DNA of 64,000 nucleotides from Apus apus (lineage: Eukaryota > Chordata > Aves > Apodiformes > Apodidae): assembly GCF_020740795.1 (NCBI RefSeq), contig NC_067305.1, positions 2,790,001-2,854,000 of the forward strand, written 5' to 3'. The notes under the pieces were generated by a model, which worked only from the letters and a program-made list of their open reading frames with translations, made no database searches and had not been told where the DNA came from. The translations under genes were made by a program, and so were the position numbers. Shown one piece after another: positions 45,669 through 56,941 of the stretch. The stretch's first letter is position 1, and the number at the start of each line of letters is the position of its first letter.

Positions 45669-48600
45669 CCCTCTCTTTGGGTGCCAAAGTGCTTGCAGAT
45701 CCATGTGCCAGCCCTACCCTCCTCAGGTCCCCTCTGCACAAGGTCCAAGGTGCAGGTGGATTTTCTCAGCCTCGTGTCTGCCCAGAGCCCGGGGAGCTGG
45801 GCTGTGTGTGCTGGGGGCTGCTGGGCTGTGGATAGCACAGAGCCCAGCTTCAAAACACAGAGAGGGAAGGTTCCAGCTGGGAAAAAAACAAACTCACCCT
45901 GTGGAATGTTGTAGGACTGATTCCCCAGCTCGTGTGAGCAAACAGGCACCTTCTCACTCTCACCCCTGCCCGCGCTGAGTGAGGACGTTGCCCCGCGTTG
46001 TCCAAACAGGGCTCTTACAGAGCAGGGAAAGTCAAACCCAAGATAAACCTGTCACTCATGGGGAAGCTTTAGAGAAAACCAAACACCACTCTGGGAGCTG
46101 CAGGGAGATTTGGGGAGTCTCTTCAGCTTCAGGCTCAGCAGCACCCCCAGCATCACCACCTCCTGCCCAGGTTCTCTGAGCTGGTCAGATACCAACTGCT
46201 GAGGATGTGCCAGCAGCCTGTGGGCTTCCCCCCAGCTGCACCCAGGGCTTTGCTTCTGTCCTCCTCCTCTAGTACAGGCTGTGGGGGTTCCCAGAGCACT
46301 TGCAGTCCCCAAACCTCATCCTGGCAGCCAGACTGGCTGCTAAAAGGGATGGAGAACAGAAGGAAAAAGGTAGCGTGGCTCCTCGCAAACCCTGAGTAGC
46401 CAAGCCACCACCTGCAGAGGATCACGAGCTTGTCTTAGACCCATCTCCATGGAGATTAAGCCCTCCTGCCACTCCAGAGGATCAGCAGGAGAGCTCTGCC
46501 GACCTCAGGGCGCACGAGGATAAGAGGAAGTTTCTCTCGTGCTGCTGCCAAGTCTAATCAGGATCTTTCCACACCAGCTCCGATCTGCTGGCGTCTCTCC
46601 GGCGTGGACAGACCTGTTCTTCCTCTGATGCCTCAGGGAGCAAGAAACATTTCGCCAGTCTCCTGCACTGATTTCAGAGGGTAAAACAAACCTGGGACAG
46701 TGTGTTCCAGCCTCCTGGAGAGGAGGAGATGTTGGGAGCAGCTCAGGGGAGCTCACAGAGGGGCTGTTGCACCACTCGACTGGGTTGTCTTGCACCCCAA
46801 GCAGGACGCACCTCACACCCCTCGACTGGGTGGTTCCTCCTTGTTCTTCTACCTTGCACAATTTTCCCTGCCTTCCCTTAGCCACGAGGGCACAGGGTTT
46901 TCCCTTCCATTTTACCCACTGGGGCTGCAGCAAGTTTTCCAGCTGCAGAGCCCAGTAAATCACCAGGTTGAGGGAGGCTGTCCCAGCTCTAACTCCGGGG
47001 TCACTCCACTGCTGCACGGTAGCTCCAAAGTGGATTAAATTTCCAGGAACTGGAACTGACTCACTTTTCAGCCACCAATTCTCCTGATTCAAAACAAACA
47101 CAGAGTTATAGACAGGCTGTGCTCGGTCTCACAGATGATTTTTATCGACCCTGGCTGGGGGCTGGGATGGAAAGAGCACTGGGTTGGAGTCACTCGCTTC
47201 CCGTTCCCAATCCCCGCTGCCTCGGGAGGATTTGGGAAGCAGAAAGTTCGAGTTGGGGCCTTTGTGAAATTCTGGCTGCTCTGAGATTTTCCCACACGTC
47301 CATTAGCCATACAGCTCCTTCAGGTTTCTTTCCAGAGGGTTTTTAAGGGCTGAAAGGTTCTTAGTATCTCTCTGGTGTGATACCCGGGCTCCATTGGAGC
47401 TTGAACCTACGGTGTGTGAAGCAGAGAAGCACCATGGCACTGTGGTGGCTACTGACTGGGCAAGAAGACCCTCTTCTGCCCCAATTTAGAAGGTGCAGGA
47501 ACCAGCAGCAAGGCAGGCAGTGTGGAGCTCAGTGGAGGGATGCCTGCCCCGTGCTGCATCCCATCCAGATGCTCTTTAGCGGAGGAATCGGTGCAGTCAG
47601 ATCCATGAGGTGCCACCACAGCAGAGCTGGGCTGTGCCAGCTGGGTCCCTGCCCCCCTCCTGAGGTCCCCCCACTGCAGTGGGAACAGTGGGGTTATCAC
47701 AGCAGGGTGGCTCCTCTCTAAGATGGAAATTTCTCCTCTGGCCAGAGGCAGTGGGCTTGGCGTGCGTCCCTGCTCCCTGTCACTGAGCCTGCCACCTTCC
47801 AGGGTTCACTTTGTTCACAAAGAGCCTCAGATAAGCTACTTGGCAGGGGTGCTCTGTTCTGCCACGGCATTAGCCTGGCTGGAGACAGGGCTTGGTTTTG
47901 AAAAAGTATTAACCTTTTGTGTTCCTCAGAAGATGCAGCTCGGACTCAGCCCCTGGGGCTGGGAAGCATCAGCATCACGGCAGGGCTTGGTTTCCTCTGG
48001 CTGCCACCACGGCCCAAGGAGGTGTCCACCTGGAGGTGGTGACCCTGCTCACCTGTGGGCTGAGCCCCAGCTGGTGAGTAGAAGGAACCTGGTGAAAAAC
48101 TGGGCTGTGAATCCCTCACCATCAGAGCCATGGGGCTGTGAAATGCCAAAGGAACAGCTGCAACCCAGGGGACACTTCACTGGAGTGTTTCAGGTGAGGA
48201 TGAGTTTCTCCTTGAGTGCCTGGTTTTGCCAATCTGGAAACAAACAAACAGCCTCACTTTGAACCCCTCCTGCTCTTAAACCAAGGGTGGGTGATTTGGG
48301 GGAGCCACTCATCGAGCACCCCAGGGGCTGCTGGAGTCCCCAGCCAAAAACTTGGCCCCAAGCCCTGCAGTGTGCCCAGATTTGGGGTGAAGGGCTGGCT
48401 GGCAGCCCACCTGCTGCCCTCCCTGCCCCTCAGCCCCATTCATCTTGGTTTCTGGGGCTGTTTATGCAAGAAGAGTTGGCCAGAGGTGCCCAGCACTGCT
48501 GCGTGCCAGGGAGGAAGAAGGTACCAGCACAGGCTGCTGTGGCTGCCACCCAAGGGCCCGTGTTCTCCCTTCTGAGAACAAAAGGTCAGGATGTGGCCTC

Positions 48601-48805
48601 TGAGGGCCCAGGGTGAGGGGTGGCTCTGGATCCTTGCGTGGCTTGTCCTGGGGGTCCTGGCAAAGGGACCTGCTGCCCCGTGCTCTGTGCTGCTGGGCTG
48701 AGGGCATCCTGCTAGCAGAGATGTTCAGGGACACAAGGTCCCTGGGAGGAGAGCTCCTGGGTGCTTAAAGCTGAAGGTGCTGTGCTTGGGTTTAGTCCTC
48801 ACTTG
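45669..48805. other. Gene-less stretch with possible regulatory blocks
   Basis: No recognised coding exon. 46500-46620 carries a GATA-ETS pair in CpG-containing sequence. TCGACTGGGT occurs twice about 50 bp apart near 46777 and 46827. Confidence 0.35.
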
Positions 48806-49312
48806 GAATCCCAGAATGGGTTGGGTTGGAAGGGACTTTAAAGGTCATTCAGTCCCAACCCCCCTGCAAGGGCAGGGACACCTCCCACCAGCCCAGGCTG
48901 CTCCAAGCCCCATCCAACCTGCCCTTCAACACTGCCAGGGATGGGGCAGCCACAGTTTCCCTGGGCAACCTGGGCCAGGCTCTCACCCCCCTCACACTCC
49001 AGAATTCCCTCCTCATGTCTCACCTCAATCTCCCTCTGCCAGTTTTCATCCATCCCCCCTTGTCCTCTCCCTCCCTGCCCTTGTCCCAAGCCCCTCCCCA
49101 GCTTTCCTGGAGCCCCTTCAGGCCCTGGAAGCTGCTCTAAGGTCTCCCTGGAGCCTTCTCTTCTCCAGGCTGAACACCCCAACTCTCCCAGCCTGGCTCC
49201 AGAGCAGAGCTGCTCCAGCCCTGGGATCATCTTCATCACCCTCATCTAGACTCTCTCCAGGAGCTCCATCTCCTTTTTATGCTGGGGGCTCCAGAAGTGC
49301 ATCTGACTGCCA
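48806..49312 (-). mobile_element. CR1 LINE 3' fragment
   Basis: One of the longest copies of the young subfamily, including the GGCTCCAGAAGTGCATCTGA segment that corresponds to RT sequence. Confidence 0.9.
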
Positions 49313-49890
49313 TGAGAAAGAGAATACACATACACAATTTTCCAGAGCATTTGACACCATTTCTGAGTTTAAAACCAAATATGCCTTTTTTTTGTTTCCC
49401 CTCCCCTGCTCCAGCAAACCCCATTTTGTGAAGAACTGCCAGCAGGAGAAGCACTTTCTGCAGCTCTGAAGAAAGGAATGAAGGGGATGCTCTAGGGATG
49501 GTGTTGTCTCAAAAATCTTCTCTGAGCAGCTGTGAAGAGGAGCCCAGATGTTGCACAGCCCCCCCTGACTCCTGCCATGAGGTCCCCACGTCCCCCTTGG
49601 CAGCACTTCCATGGTTGGTGGCCGTGCCAGCAGCTGGTGCCAGGAGGAGGTGCAAGACAGAGCAAGTTTTGTGTCAGGCCTGGCCTGGGCTTGCCTGGTG
49701 AGAAGAAACACAGCAGAAGTATGTGGTGCTGGTGGTGCTGCTGGTCCCAGCCCTTTGGCCCATCCAGGGCTTGGTGAGTAGCTGTGCTGGAGTCTCAGGA
49801 GTGATGCTGGTGGGTCCTTCTGCTCTTTTATTCCAGTGTTGTGTGTCAGCACCTTCACTTTGACAGTGGTCCTCTTCTGGCCTACGTGGT

Positions 49891-49979
49891 ACAGGGGAGA
49901 AGGTCCCTGCCCATACAGGGGGTTGGAACTAGATGGTCTTCACAGTCCCTACCAATGCAAACCAGTCTGTGACTCTGTG
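49891..49979 (+). mobile_element. CR1 3' tail remnant
   Basis: About 90 bp: GGTCCCTGCCCATACAGGGG to CTGTGACTCTGTGA. Confidence 0.8.
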
Positions 49980-50125
49980 AGGTTGAACCCCATCACAGAA
50001 ATGGGGAAGCAGGAGGTGACACTGGTGTCCAGAGTAGTTGCAGGTTTGGTCAACATGCCTGGATGATTTCAGGTTACTTTGCTTCTGGCTCCTTCCAAAG
50101 CCAACGAGCTTGTCCATTCATGACT

Positions 50126-50675
50126 TAGTTGTGGCTGCCCCATCCCTGGCAGTGTTGAAGGTTGGAGACCCCCCGGAGCTTGTGTCCAGTTCTGGAGCCC
50201 CCAACACAAGGAGGACATGGAGCTCCTGAAGAGAGTCCAGAGGAGGCCACCGAGATGATCCAAGGGCTGGAGCAGCTCTGCTCTGGAGCCAGGCTGGGAG
50301 AGTTGGGGTGTTCAGCCTGGAGAAGAGAAGGCTCCAGGGAGACCTTAGAGCAGCTTCCAGTGCCTGGAGGGGCTCCAGGAAAGCTGGGGAGGGACTTGGG
50401 ACAAGGGCAGGGAGGGAGAGGACAAGGGGGGGATGGATGAAAACTGGGAGAGGGAGATTGAGGTGAGACATGAGGAGGGAATTCTGGAGTGTGAGGGTGG
50501 TGAGACCCTGGCCCAGGTTGCCCAGGGAAGCTGTGGCTGCCCCATCCCTGGCAGTGTTGAAGGGCAGGTTGGATGGGGCTTGGAGCAGCCTGGGCTGGTG
50601 GGAGGTGTCCCTGCCCATGCAGGGGGGTGGATCTAGATGATCTTGAAGGTCCTTTCCAACCCAAACTATTCTATG
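50126..50675 (+). mobile_element. CR1 LINE, chimaeric or twice-inserted
   Basis: A 40-bp piece of the CR1 3' part (GTGGCTGCCCCATCCCTGGC) comes first. It is followed directly by a longer copy that begins at an upstream point (GAGACCCCCCGGAGCTTGTG) and runs to the tail. Confidence 0.88.
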
Positions 50676-52689
50676 ACAAGGTCACCCACAGAGTCACTTG
50701 GGGACACTGACTTTTCTCTCACCTACTTTCCAGGTGACGGGAAACAAAAGAACCCAAGATATTTAGGAGCAGGAAGCCAGATTCTGTAAACTGTCTAAAA
50801 ATGTAACCTCCGGAGATGAGGTTTCACTCTGGCTTCAAGCCCAAAGGAACGATCAGAGCTGATGAACATGAGAGGACATGGGAGGGATGGTGGAGGGTGG
50901 GGAGGAGCAGGCTGGCCTGCCCCAGCATCCTCACTGCATCTCCTTGCCTGGGACACCCCAGCATGGAGACATCTCCAGCATGGAGACCTCCCCATGCCTT
51001 GGGCTGAAGCCACTGCCTTGGTTTGAAATCATTTGGACTCGTGAACCCTGCAGAGTTTTGACTGATGGCCCCCAAAATGCTGCAGGGGGGAACAAAATTC
51101 CCAGAAGAGCAATGACTCCCTGCTGCTTTCCAGCTGCTGGTGGCACCTGGGACACTGACATCTCCAAGGTGTCTGGGGAGCCCAGGGCTTTTGTGGCAAG
51201 GCTCCTCACTTTCTAGCCTTGCCTTCCTCAAACCCTTTTACAAACCAGCTCTAGTTGCTGCCCCTGGTGCCCTCTCAACTGGTTTTGGTAGCTGGGAACT
51301 GCAGGAGTGCTGAGCTCTGCTGGTTCATTTCCCACACGTGGTTTCTTTGAGACTGACACATAATCCATGGAACCAAAACCCTGGAGTGGCTCATCCTGCG
51401 TGGTGGGTTTCTGCAGGTCACCTGTAGGCACCTCATCCACCCTCCAAGCCTGCCTCACCCACTCCATCCCTCCCTGGGTCATTTGTAACATCTCTGCAAT
51501 GGGAACAGCTCATAACAAAAGGTGTCATTCCATGGCTGAGCTTTGCCAGCTCTCCTGGAACTCCTGGTGGACTCCAAACCATCTGGGAGGTGCTGATCCC
51601 TCTTCAGGGGGGGTGCTGAGCAGATGTGTGCTGCACCAGGAAGGGCATCTCCTGGGGCAAAGAGGGTGTTGCTGGAGAGGAAGGAGAAATGGGATTTGGA
51701 AACATCTTCCCTTCAAACACAAATGATGTGGCTTCCAAGGAAACCATCCTGGTCTCCCACGACCAGGCTTGGGATGAATATCCCTGCTGGGGGAGGCTGG
51801 CAGGAGCAAGGCAGAGCCTGTCATCACCACTGGGGACAAGGAGCAGATCCTGGAGACCTTGGGCCAAGGAGTCAGGAAGGCCAGACACGTGCTGCACTCT
51901 CAGACATCCTCTCCCTTGGGACCAGCTCTTCCTGCCTCGTGGATCTGATTTAAATCTCCCCCCCCAAAAAAAAAAAAAGCCCTGGGAAAAAGAACAGTCA
52001 CTCTCTGCTGAAGCAGGAAAACCAAATTGCTCCTGGGATCCAGGGGGAGGACATGAAGGCAGCAGGGACCTGTCCTGTGGAAGGGGTAGTGGTTGAGCTT
52101 CCAAAAGGGCAAAGGCAGGGGGTGTAGCAGGATGGGATGGAGCTGCTGCCCTGGCCCTTTGCAGCTCTGGGTCTGAGCAGGGCTGTGGGGGAGCTGGGAA
52201 GGGGTGGGAGTGGCATGAGTAGTTCACAATTAGCAGTGGGGAAACACTTAAATAAGAAAATCTGGCAATCCTGGAGAAGGGGAAGAAGAGAAAGGACAGA
52301 AGAGGCTTTGCCCTCCTCATTAATACTAATGATTAGCCCAGAGAAAACCCCGGGCACAGTCTGTCCCCAGGCAGAGCAGGGGCAGCAGACACCCTGCACT
52401 TTGCAGCCTGGCAAAGGGACTGAATCCTTTTTGATTGTGACCAGTGGAACCCCAGCCCACCCAGTGGCTGGGCTCATTTCTCCAGAAAAGCAGCCAAGAG
52501 CTGTGGCAGAGGTGCTGGAGAGCCCAGCTCTGCCTGGGAACCTGCTCCTGTCCCAGCACCTGGTGCTGGGTGGATGTCTCGGTGCCACCCCAGCCATCCC
52601 TGGCATCCACCTGCTCCCAACTTCCACAGATCTGGCCAAAACCCTCAGAAGAGCTTTTGATCTGAAGAGGGGAGGGCAGGGATTGACTA
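50676..52689. other. Gene-less stretch
   Basis: No recognised gene. AT-rich motifs near 52225-52335 (CACAATTAGCAG; CTAATGATTAG) could be regulatory. Confidence 0.35.
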
Positions 52690-52807
52690 GGAAATGGTCT
52701 CAAGTTGTGCCAGGGGAGGTTGAGATTGGATATTAGGAGAAAATTCTTCACTGAAAGGGCTCTCAAACCCTGGCCCAGGCTGCCCAGGGAGGTGGTGGAA
52801 CCACCAT
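52690..52807 (+). mobile_element. CR1, 5' half of a split copy
   Basis: A CR1 of an older subfamily is cut off after GGTGGTGGAACCACCAT. Its continuation is found at 53221, after the intervening insertion. Confidence 0.85.
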
Positions 52808-53220
52808 AGACTCATGTTATAGAATGATGAAGGATGGAAGGGACCTCAAAGATCATCCAGTCCCAACCCCCCTGCATGGGCAGGGACACCTCCCACCAGC
52901 CCAGGCTGCTCCAAGCCCCATCCAACCTGCCCTTCAACACTGCCAGGGATGGGGCAGCCACAGCTTCCCTGGGCAACCTGGGCCAGGCTCTCACCACCCT
53001 CACACTCCAGAATTCCCTCCTCATGTCTCCCCTCAATCTCCCTCTGCCAGTTTTCATCCATCCCCCCTTGTCCTCTCCCTCCCTGCCCTTGTCCCAAGTC
53101 CCTCCCCAGCTTTCCTGGAGCCCCTTCAGGCACCGGAAGGTGCTCTAAGGTCTCCCTGGAGCCTTCTCTTCTCCAGGCTGAACACCCCAACTCTCCCAGC
53201 CTGGCTCCAGAGCAGAGCTG
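52808..53220 (-). mobile_element. CR1 inserted into another CR1
   Basis: A young-subfamily copy in minus orientation sits exactly between the two halves of the older plus-strand CR1. Confidence 0.88.
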
Positions 53221-53363
53221 TTTCTCTGGAGGTGTTCCCAAGCCCTGGAGATGTGGTTGCTGAGGGACATGGGTCAGCACTGGACTGGGTAGAGTTGGGT
53301 TAATGGTTGGACTCCATGATCTGAAAGATCTTTCCCAACCAGAATGGGTCTGTGATTCTGTAG
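53221..53363 (+). mobile_element. CR1, 3' half of a split copy
   Basis: Continues the copy at 52690 with TTTCTCTGGAGGTGTTCCCA and ends in GGTCTGTGATTCTGT. Confidence 0.85.
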
Positions 53364-53575
53364 CAGCACCATAAAACCTTACACTAGAGCTGCTTTTCAG
53401 CAGGGGCTCCCCAGGTGCTTATCAAATCACCTCATTTAAAAAATGAAATCTTTTCATTACCAACTTTATTCTCACCTAGTGAGTTTTGAAGGAGATCAGT
53501 CAGCTTTTGGGTTTGTTTTTTTTTGCTCCCCTAAAGACTCAGAGAAGCTGCTTTTCCAAACAAAAAGGCTTCTTT

Positions 53576-53610
53576 TTTATTATTATTCTTATTCTTATTA
53601 TTCTTTTTTT
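53576..53610. repeat. TTA/TTC microsatellite
   Basis: Imperfect TTATTATTCTTATTC repeats in T-rich DNA. Confidence 0.7.
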
Positions 53611-53824
53611 CCAGCCAAGCCTTGAAAAGCAGAGGAAGAACATGCAAATATTTTTGATCCACCATTTTTCAGGGATGAGAAGTTTCTTTCCCCTTGCTGC
53701 TGCTGCTCTCCTCAGCAGCCCCTCACTGAGCTTCCTTGAAAACCTGGGTCTTATTTAAGAAAATCTCAGATGGGAGCTCTTGAAATTCACCCTAATACTT
53801 ACAGACTGTTCTTTGATTCCTCAG

Positions 53825-53945
53825 GAGTAGAACCAAGTCATCTTGCTGCTGGGAATGAAGAAACTCAAGATGAACTTGTGCCTCTGGGCCATTTTTTTAA
53901 GCTGTCCTGATCTGATGCCTCTGGATGCTGCACACCCTCAAAAAG
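53825..53945 (+). other. Exon-like segment encoding a signal-peptide-like start
   Basis: The acceptor TTGATTCCTCAG and a consensus donor (AAAAAG|GTGAGT) bound 121 bp. An ATG at 53855 opens 30 codons to the donor. They read MKKLKMNLCLWAIFLSCPDL and on to HPQK: a basic start, a hydrophobic core and a polar end, like a secretory signal. NRTN (neurturin) is expected on this side of DUS3L and on this strand in other vertebrates, but the match to neurturin is not convincing and no cystine-knot exon was found in the window. It may equally be chance. Confidence 0.25.
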
Positions 53946-54082
53946 GTGAGTTTTGACCCAGCCCAAATGCTTGATCCAGCAGAAACAGGTTTGGTTTGTC
54001 TAGGTAGGAAGGAGCACGCAGAGAAGTGATGTCCCCACCAGTCTGTACAAACCAGGAGTTGCTGGGATGGAACTGGCTGCTC

Positions 54083-54690
54083 AGAGTCACAGAATCATTG
54101 GGGTTGGAAGGGACCTCTGGAGATCATCCAGTCCAACCCCCCTGCTAGAGCAGGATCCCCTGGAGCACATTACCCAGGGCTGCATCCAAGCAGGTCTTGA
54201 ACATCTCCAGGGAAGGAGACCCCACAGCCTCTCTGGGCAGCTCTGTCATCCTCACCATAGAGAATTTTTCTCCTCATCTTCAGATGGACCTTCCTGTGTT
54301 CCAGTTTGTGCCATTGCCCCTTGTCCTGTCACAGGGAACTACTGCAAAGAGCCTGACTCCATCCTCCTGACACTCCCCCCTTAGATATTTGTAGACAATC
54401 ATAAGGTCTCTCCTCAGCCTTCTCTTCTCCAGGCTGGACAGTCCCAGCTCTCCCAGCCTTTCCTCATCAGGGAGATGCTCCAGTCCCCCTGTCATCAGCA
54501 CTTCCCTGTCTCTCTTGAACTGGGGAGCCCAGAACTGGTCCCAGTTCTCCACCTGTGGCCTCACCAGGGCAGAATAAAGGGGGAGGAGAACCTCCCTCAA
54601 CCTGCTGGCCACACTCCTCCTAATGCATCCCAAGATACCATTGGTCTTCTTGGCCCCGAGGCCACATTATTGGATCATTGTCTTGGCTAC
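54083..54690 (-). mobile_element. CR1 LINE 3' fragment, long copy of second subfamily
   Basis: Tail starts CAGAATCATTGGGGTTGG on the plus strand. The copy reaches upstream into RT coding sequence (CTGGCCACACTCCTCCTAAT). It is the longest CR1 in the window. Confidence 0.9.
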
Positions 54691-55265
54691 AATGCAATTC
54701 CCAAGGACAAGCTGCAGTGTGGCTCCCCTGGGCAGTCCATGCAATCCCTGCAGGGCTCCCAAGCTGCTTGTTGGGAGCCCCTCACCCTCCTCCTCTCCCA
54801 GGTCCCATTTTTCCTGGCCCTGGTGTCAACGTTCATTTTTGCTCTCCCAAGGTTTGTCTTGGCACGTGGCTGGAGGAGCAGGGGCAGAGCAAAGGGATCC
54901 TTTATGTAAACCAGCACTGGTTATAATTACTCTGCTATTATTATTGCTAAGCAAATAAATAAGAAAGGGCAGCAGCAGCCTGGGGGCATGTGGGGCTTGT
55001 GCAATCTCTGCAAAACCCCAGGAGCAGATCAAGTACCAACGCCCAGGGCTTGCAGAGGTGGGACAGACTTGGAGAAAATACTTAATTTCATGGCATCCTG
55101 CTCCAAGATGAGCTGGAGTGACACAGGAGCAGCCTGGGGAGATGGGGAAATAGGAAAGCAAAGCACTTCTGTGGGCATTTTGCACCATGAGGACACCCTT
55201 CCCTAGGCAGAAGTCTTCTTTGCTCCTGTTCTGGGCTATTTGAATCCAAAGAGGTGATGTTCCTC
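54691..55265. other. Unique sequence
   Basis: Nothing recognised. Confidence 0.4.
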
Positions 55266-55772
55266 CTCTGGAAGGGGATTCTCCCCCTCTACTCTGCTCT
55301 TATGAGACCCCCCGGAGCTTGTGTCCAGTTCTGGAGCCCCCAACACAAGGAGGACATGGAGCTCCTGGAGAGAGTCCAGAGGAGGCCACAGAGATGAGCC
55401 AAGGGCTGGAGCAGCTCTGCTCTGGAGCCAGGCTGGGAGAGCTGGGGTGTTCAGCCTGGAGAAGAGAAGGCTCCAGGGAGAGCTTAGAGCACCTTCCAGT
55501 GCCTGAAGGGGCTCCAGGAAAGCTGGGGAGGGACTTGGGACAAGGGCAGGGAGGGAGAGGACAAGGGGGGATGGATGAAAACTGGCAGAGGGAGATTGAG
55601 GTGAGACATGAGGAGGGAATTCTGGAGTGTGAGGGTGGTGAGAGCCTGGCCCAGGTTGCCCAGGGAAGCTGTGGCTGCCCCATCCCTGGCAGTGTTGAAG
55701 GGCAGGTTGGATGGGGCTTGGAGCAACCTGGGCTGGTGGGAGGTGTCCCTGCCCATGCAGGGGGGGTGGATC
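55266..55772 (+). mobile_element. CR1 LINE 3' fragment, tail missing
   Basis: Starts upstream of most copies (GATTCTCCCCCTCTACTCTG) but stops at GGGGGGTGGATCTTATATGG without the usual tail. Confidence 0.88.
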
Positions 55773-56149
55773 TTATATGGGGCTCATACATCACTGGCCT
55801 GACCCCAGAGCAGCTGGGCTTTTTTCTAGCCAAGCTTTTTCTAGCTCCATACCGACTGGGAACCATCCTCCAGGTTTACACCAGAGTAAAAGTTCTGCAG
55901 CCTGAATCCCTGCCATCTACCTCTGCAGCCCCCCTGCCTGCCAGGGAGCTCACAACATCCAGCACCTCCCTCCTGGGCTTCCCAGGCTGAAAGGCAGCTC
56001 CCCTAGTCCTTGTCTGCAAGCTGGACACTCTGTTTCTTTCTTCCTCTTCGTCCATCCGGTTTTCCCTTTCTTTTTCTTGACCACAACTGTCCCTCTGGAG
56101 CCTTCCCAAGGACCCACTCCCAGTTCTCCTACAGCTTTTCTCTCCCAAG

Positions 56150-56232
56150 GAAGTCACAGGGTGGTGGGGGTTGGAAGGGACCTCAGAAGATCATCTAGTC
56201 CAACCCCCTGCCAGAGGAGCATCACCTGGAGG
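56150..56232 (-). mobile_element. CR1 3' tail remnant
   Basis: About 80 bp: GGGTTGGAAGGGACCTCAGA to CCCCCTGCCAGAGGAG. Confidence 0.75.
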
Positions 56233-56695
56233 TGGGAAGCAGCAGGATGTGAGCACTAAACCCTGCCCATGGTGGAGCTGGGGACATCTCCCTTGGCCCT
56301 GAGTGACATCCCAGCCCTCTGAGCTGCTGCACTTTGCTTCCAGCCTTCCAGTAACAGTTAGGAAGCAGCTGTTTGGTGGAAAAGAGTTGTTTGTTGTTTC
56401 CTTTTTCCTTTTCTTTTCCTGCTGGATTGCTGTGCACCCACCACATGGTCACGAAAAGCCAGGGAGATGTGGGTGCTGGAATTCCCAGGGGTGTTGGGCA
56501 GCCTGGTGGGCTGCTCCCCAGCTGGAGGCTTCTGCTCTGCTTTGCTTCCATGTGGCTTTTCTGTAAGAAAATCAGACTTCTAGGGCTAGCAAACCATCTG
56601 CTGCTTCCCCGAGGTCTGCAGGGGTGTCAGTTCCCTGCTTTTTCCCCCTGCAAAACCCCTGCTGTTGGCCTGGGTGGTTGGGTGGTGGTGGGTTT

Positions 56696-56941
56696 GAGTC
56701 CTTCATCTCTGCAGCTGAAGAGCTTCTGGCTTTTGCAGGTCAGGGGAGCCTCTAAACCCTGGGCAGGAGGAGGTTTGAGTCCTTCATCTCTGCAGCTGAA
56801 GAGGGTCTGGCTTTTGCAGGTCATGGGAGCCTCTAAACCCTGAGCAGGAGGAGGTTTGAGTCCTTCATCTCTGCAGCTGAAGAGCTTCTGGCTTTTGCAG
56901 GAGGTCAGGGGACCCCCCGAGCCCTGGGCAGGAGGAGATTT
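56696..56941. repeat. 81-bp tandem triplication
   Basis: Three copies begin at 56696, 56777 and 56858 with GAGTCCTTCATCTCTGCAGC. The third has a 3-bp insertion. The period is a multiple of three, so a minus-strand frame reads through as a 27-residue repeat. There is no other sign of coding. Confidence 0.9.

Larger units (their letters stand above)
53364..54082. other. Unique sequence around the exon-like segment
   Basis: Apart from the microsatellite and the exon-like segment nothing is recognised. Confidence 0.4.

Noticed and set aside
46505-47101. 198-codon minus-strand frame
   Set aside because: No domain or homology recognised; overlaps a block that looks regulatory rather than coding.
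31411-53945. Joining the exon-like segments 31411-31501 and 53825-53945 into one coding sequence
   Set aside because: The junction creates an immediate stop codon (TAG).
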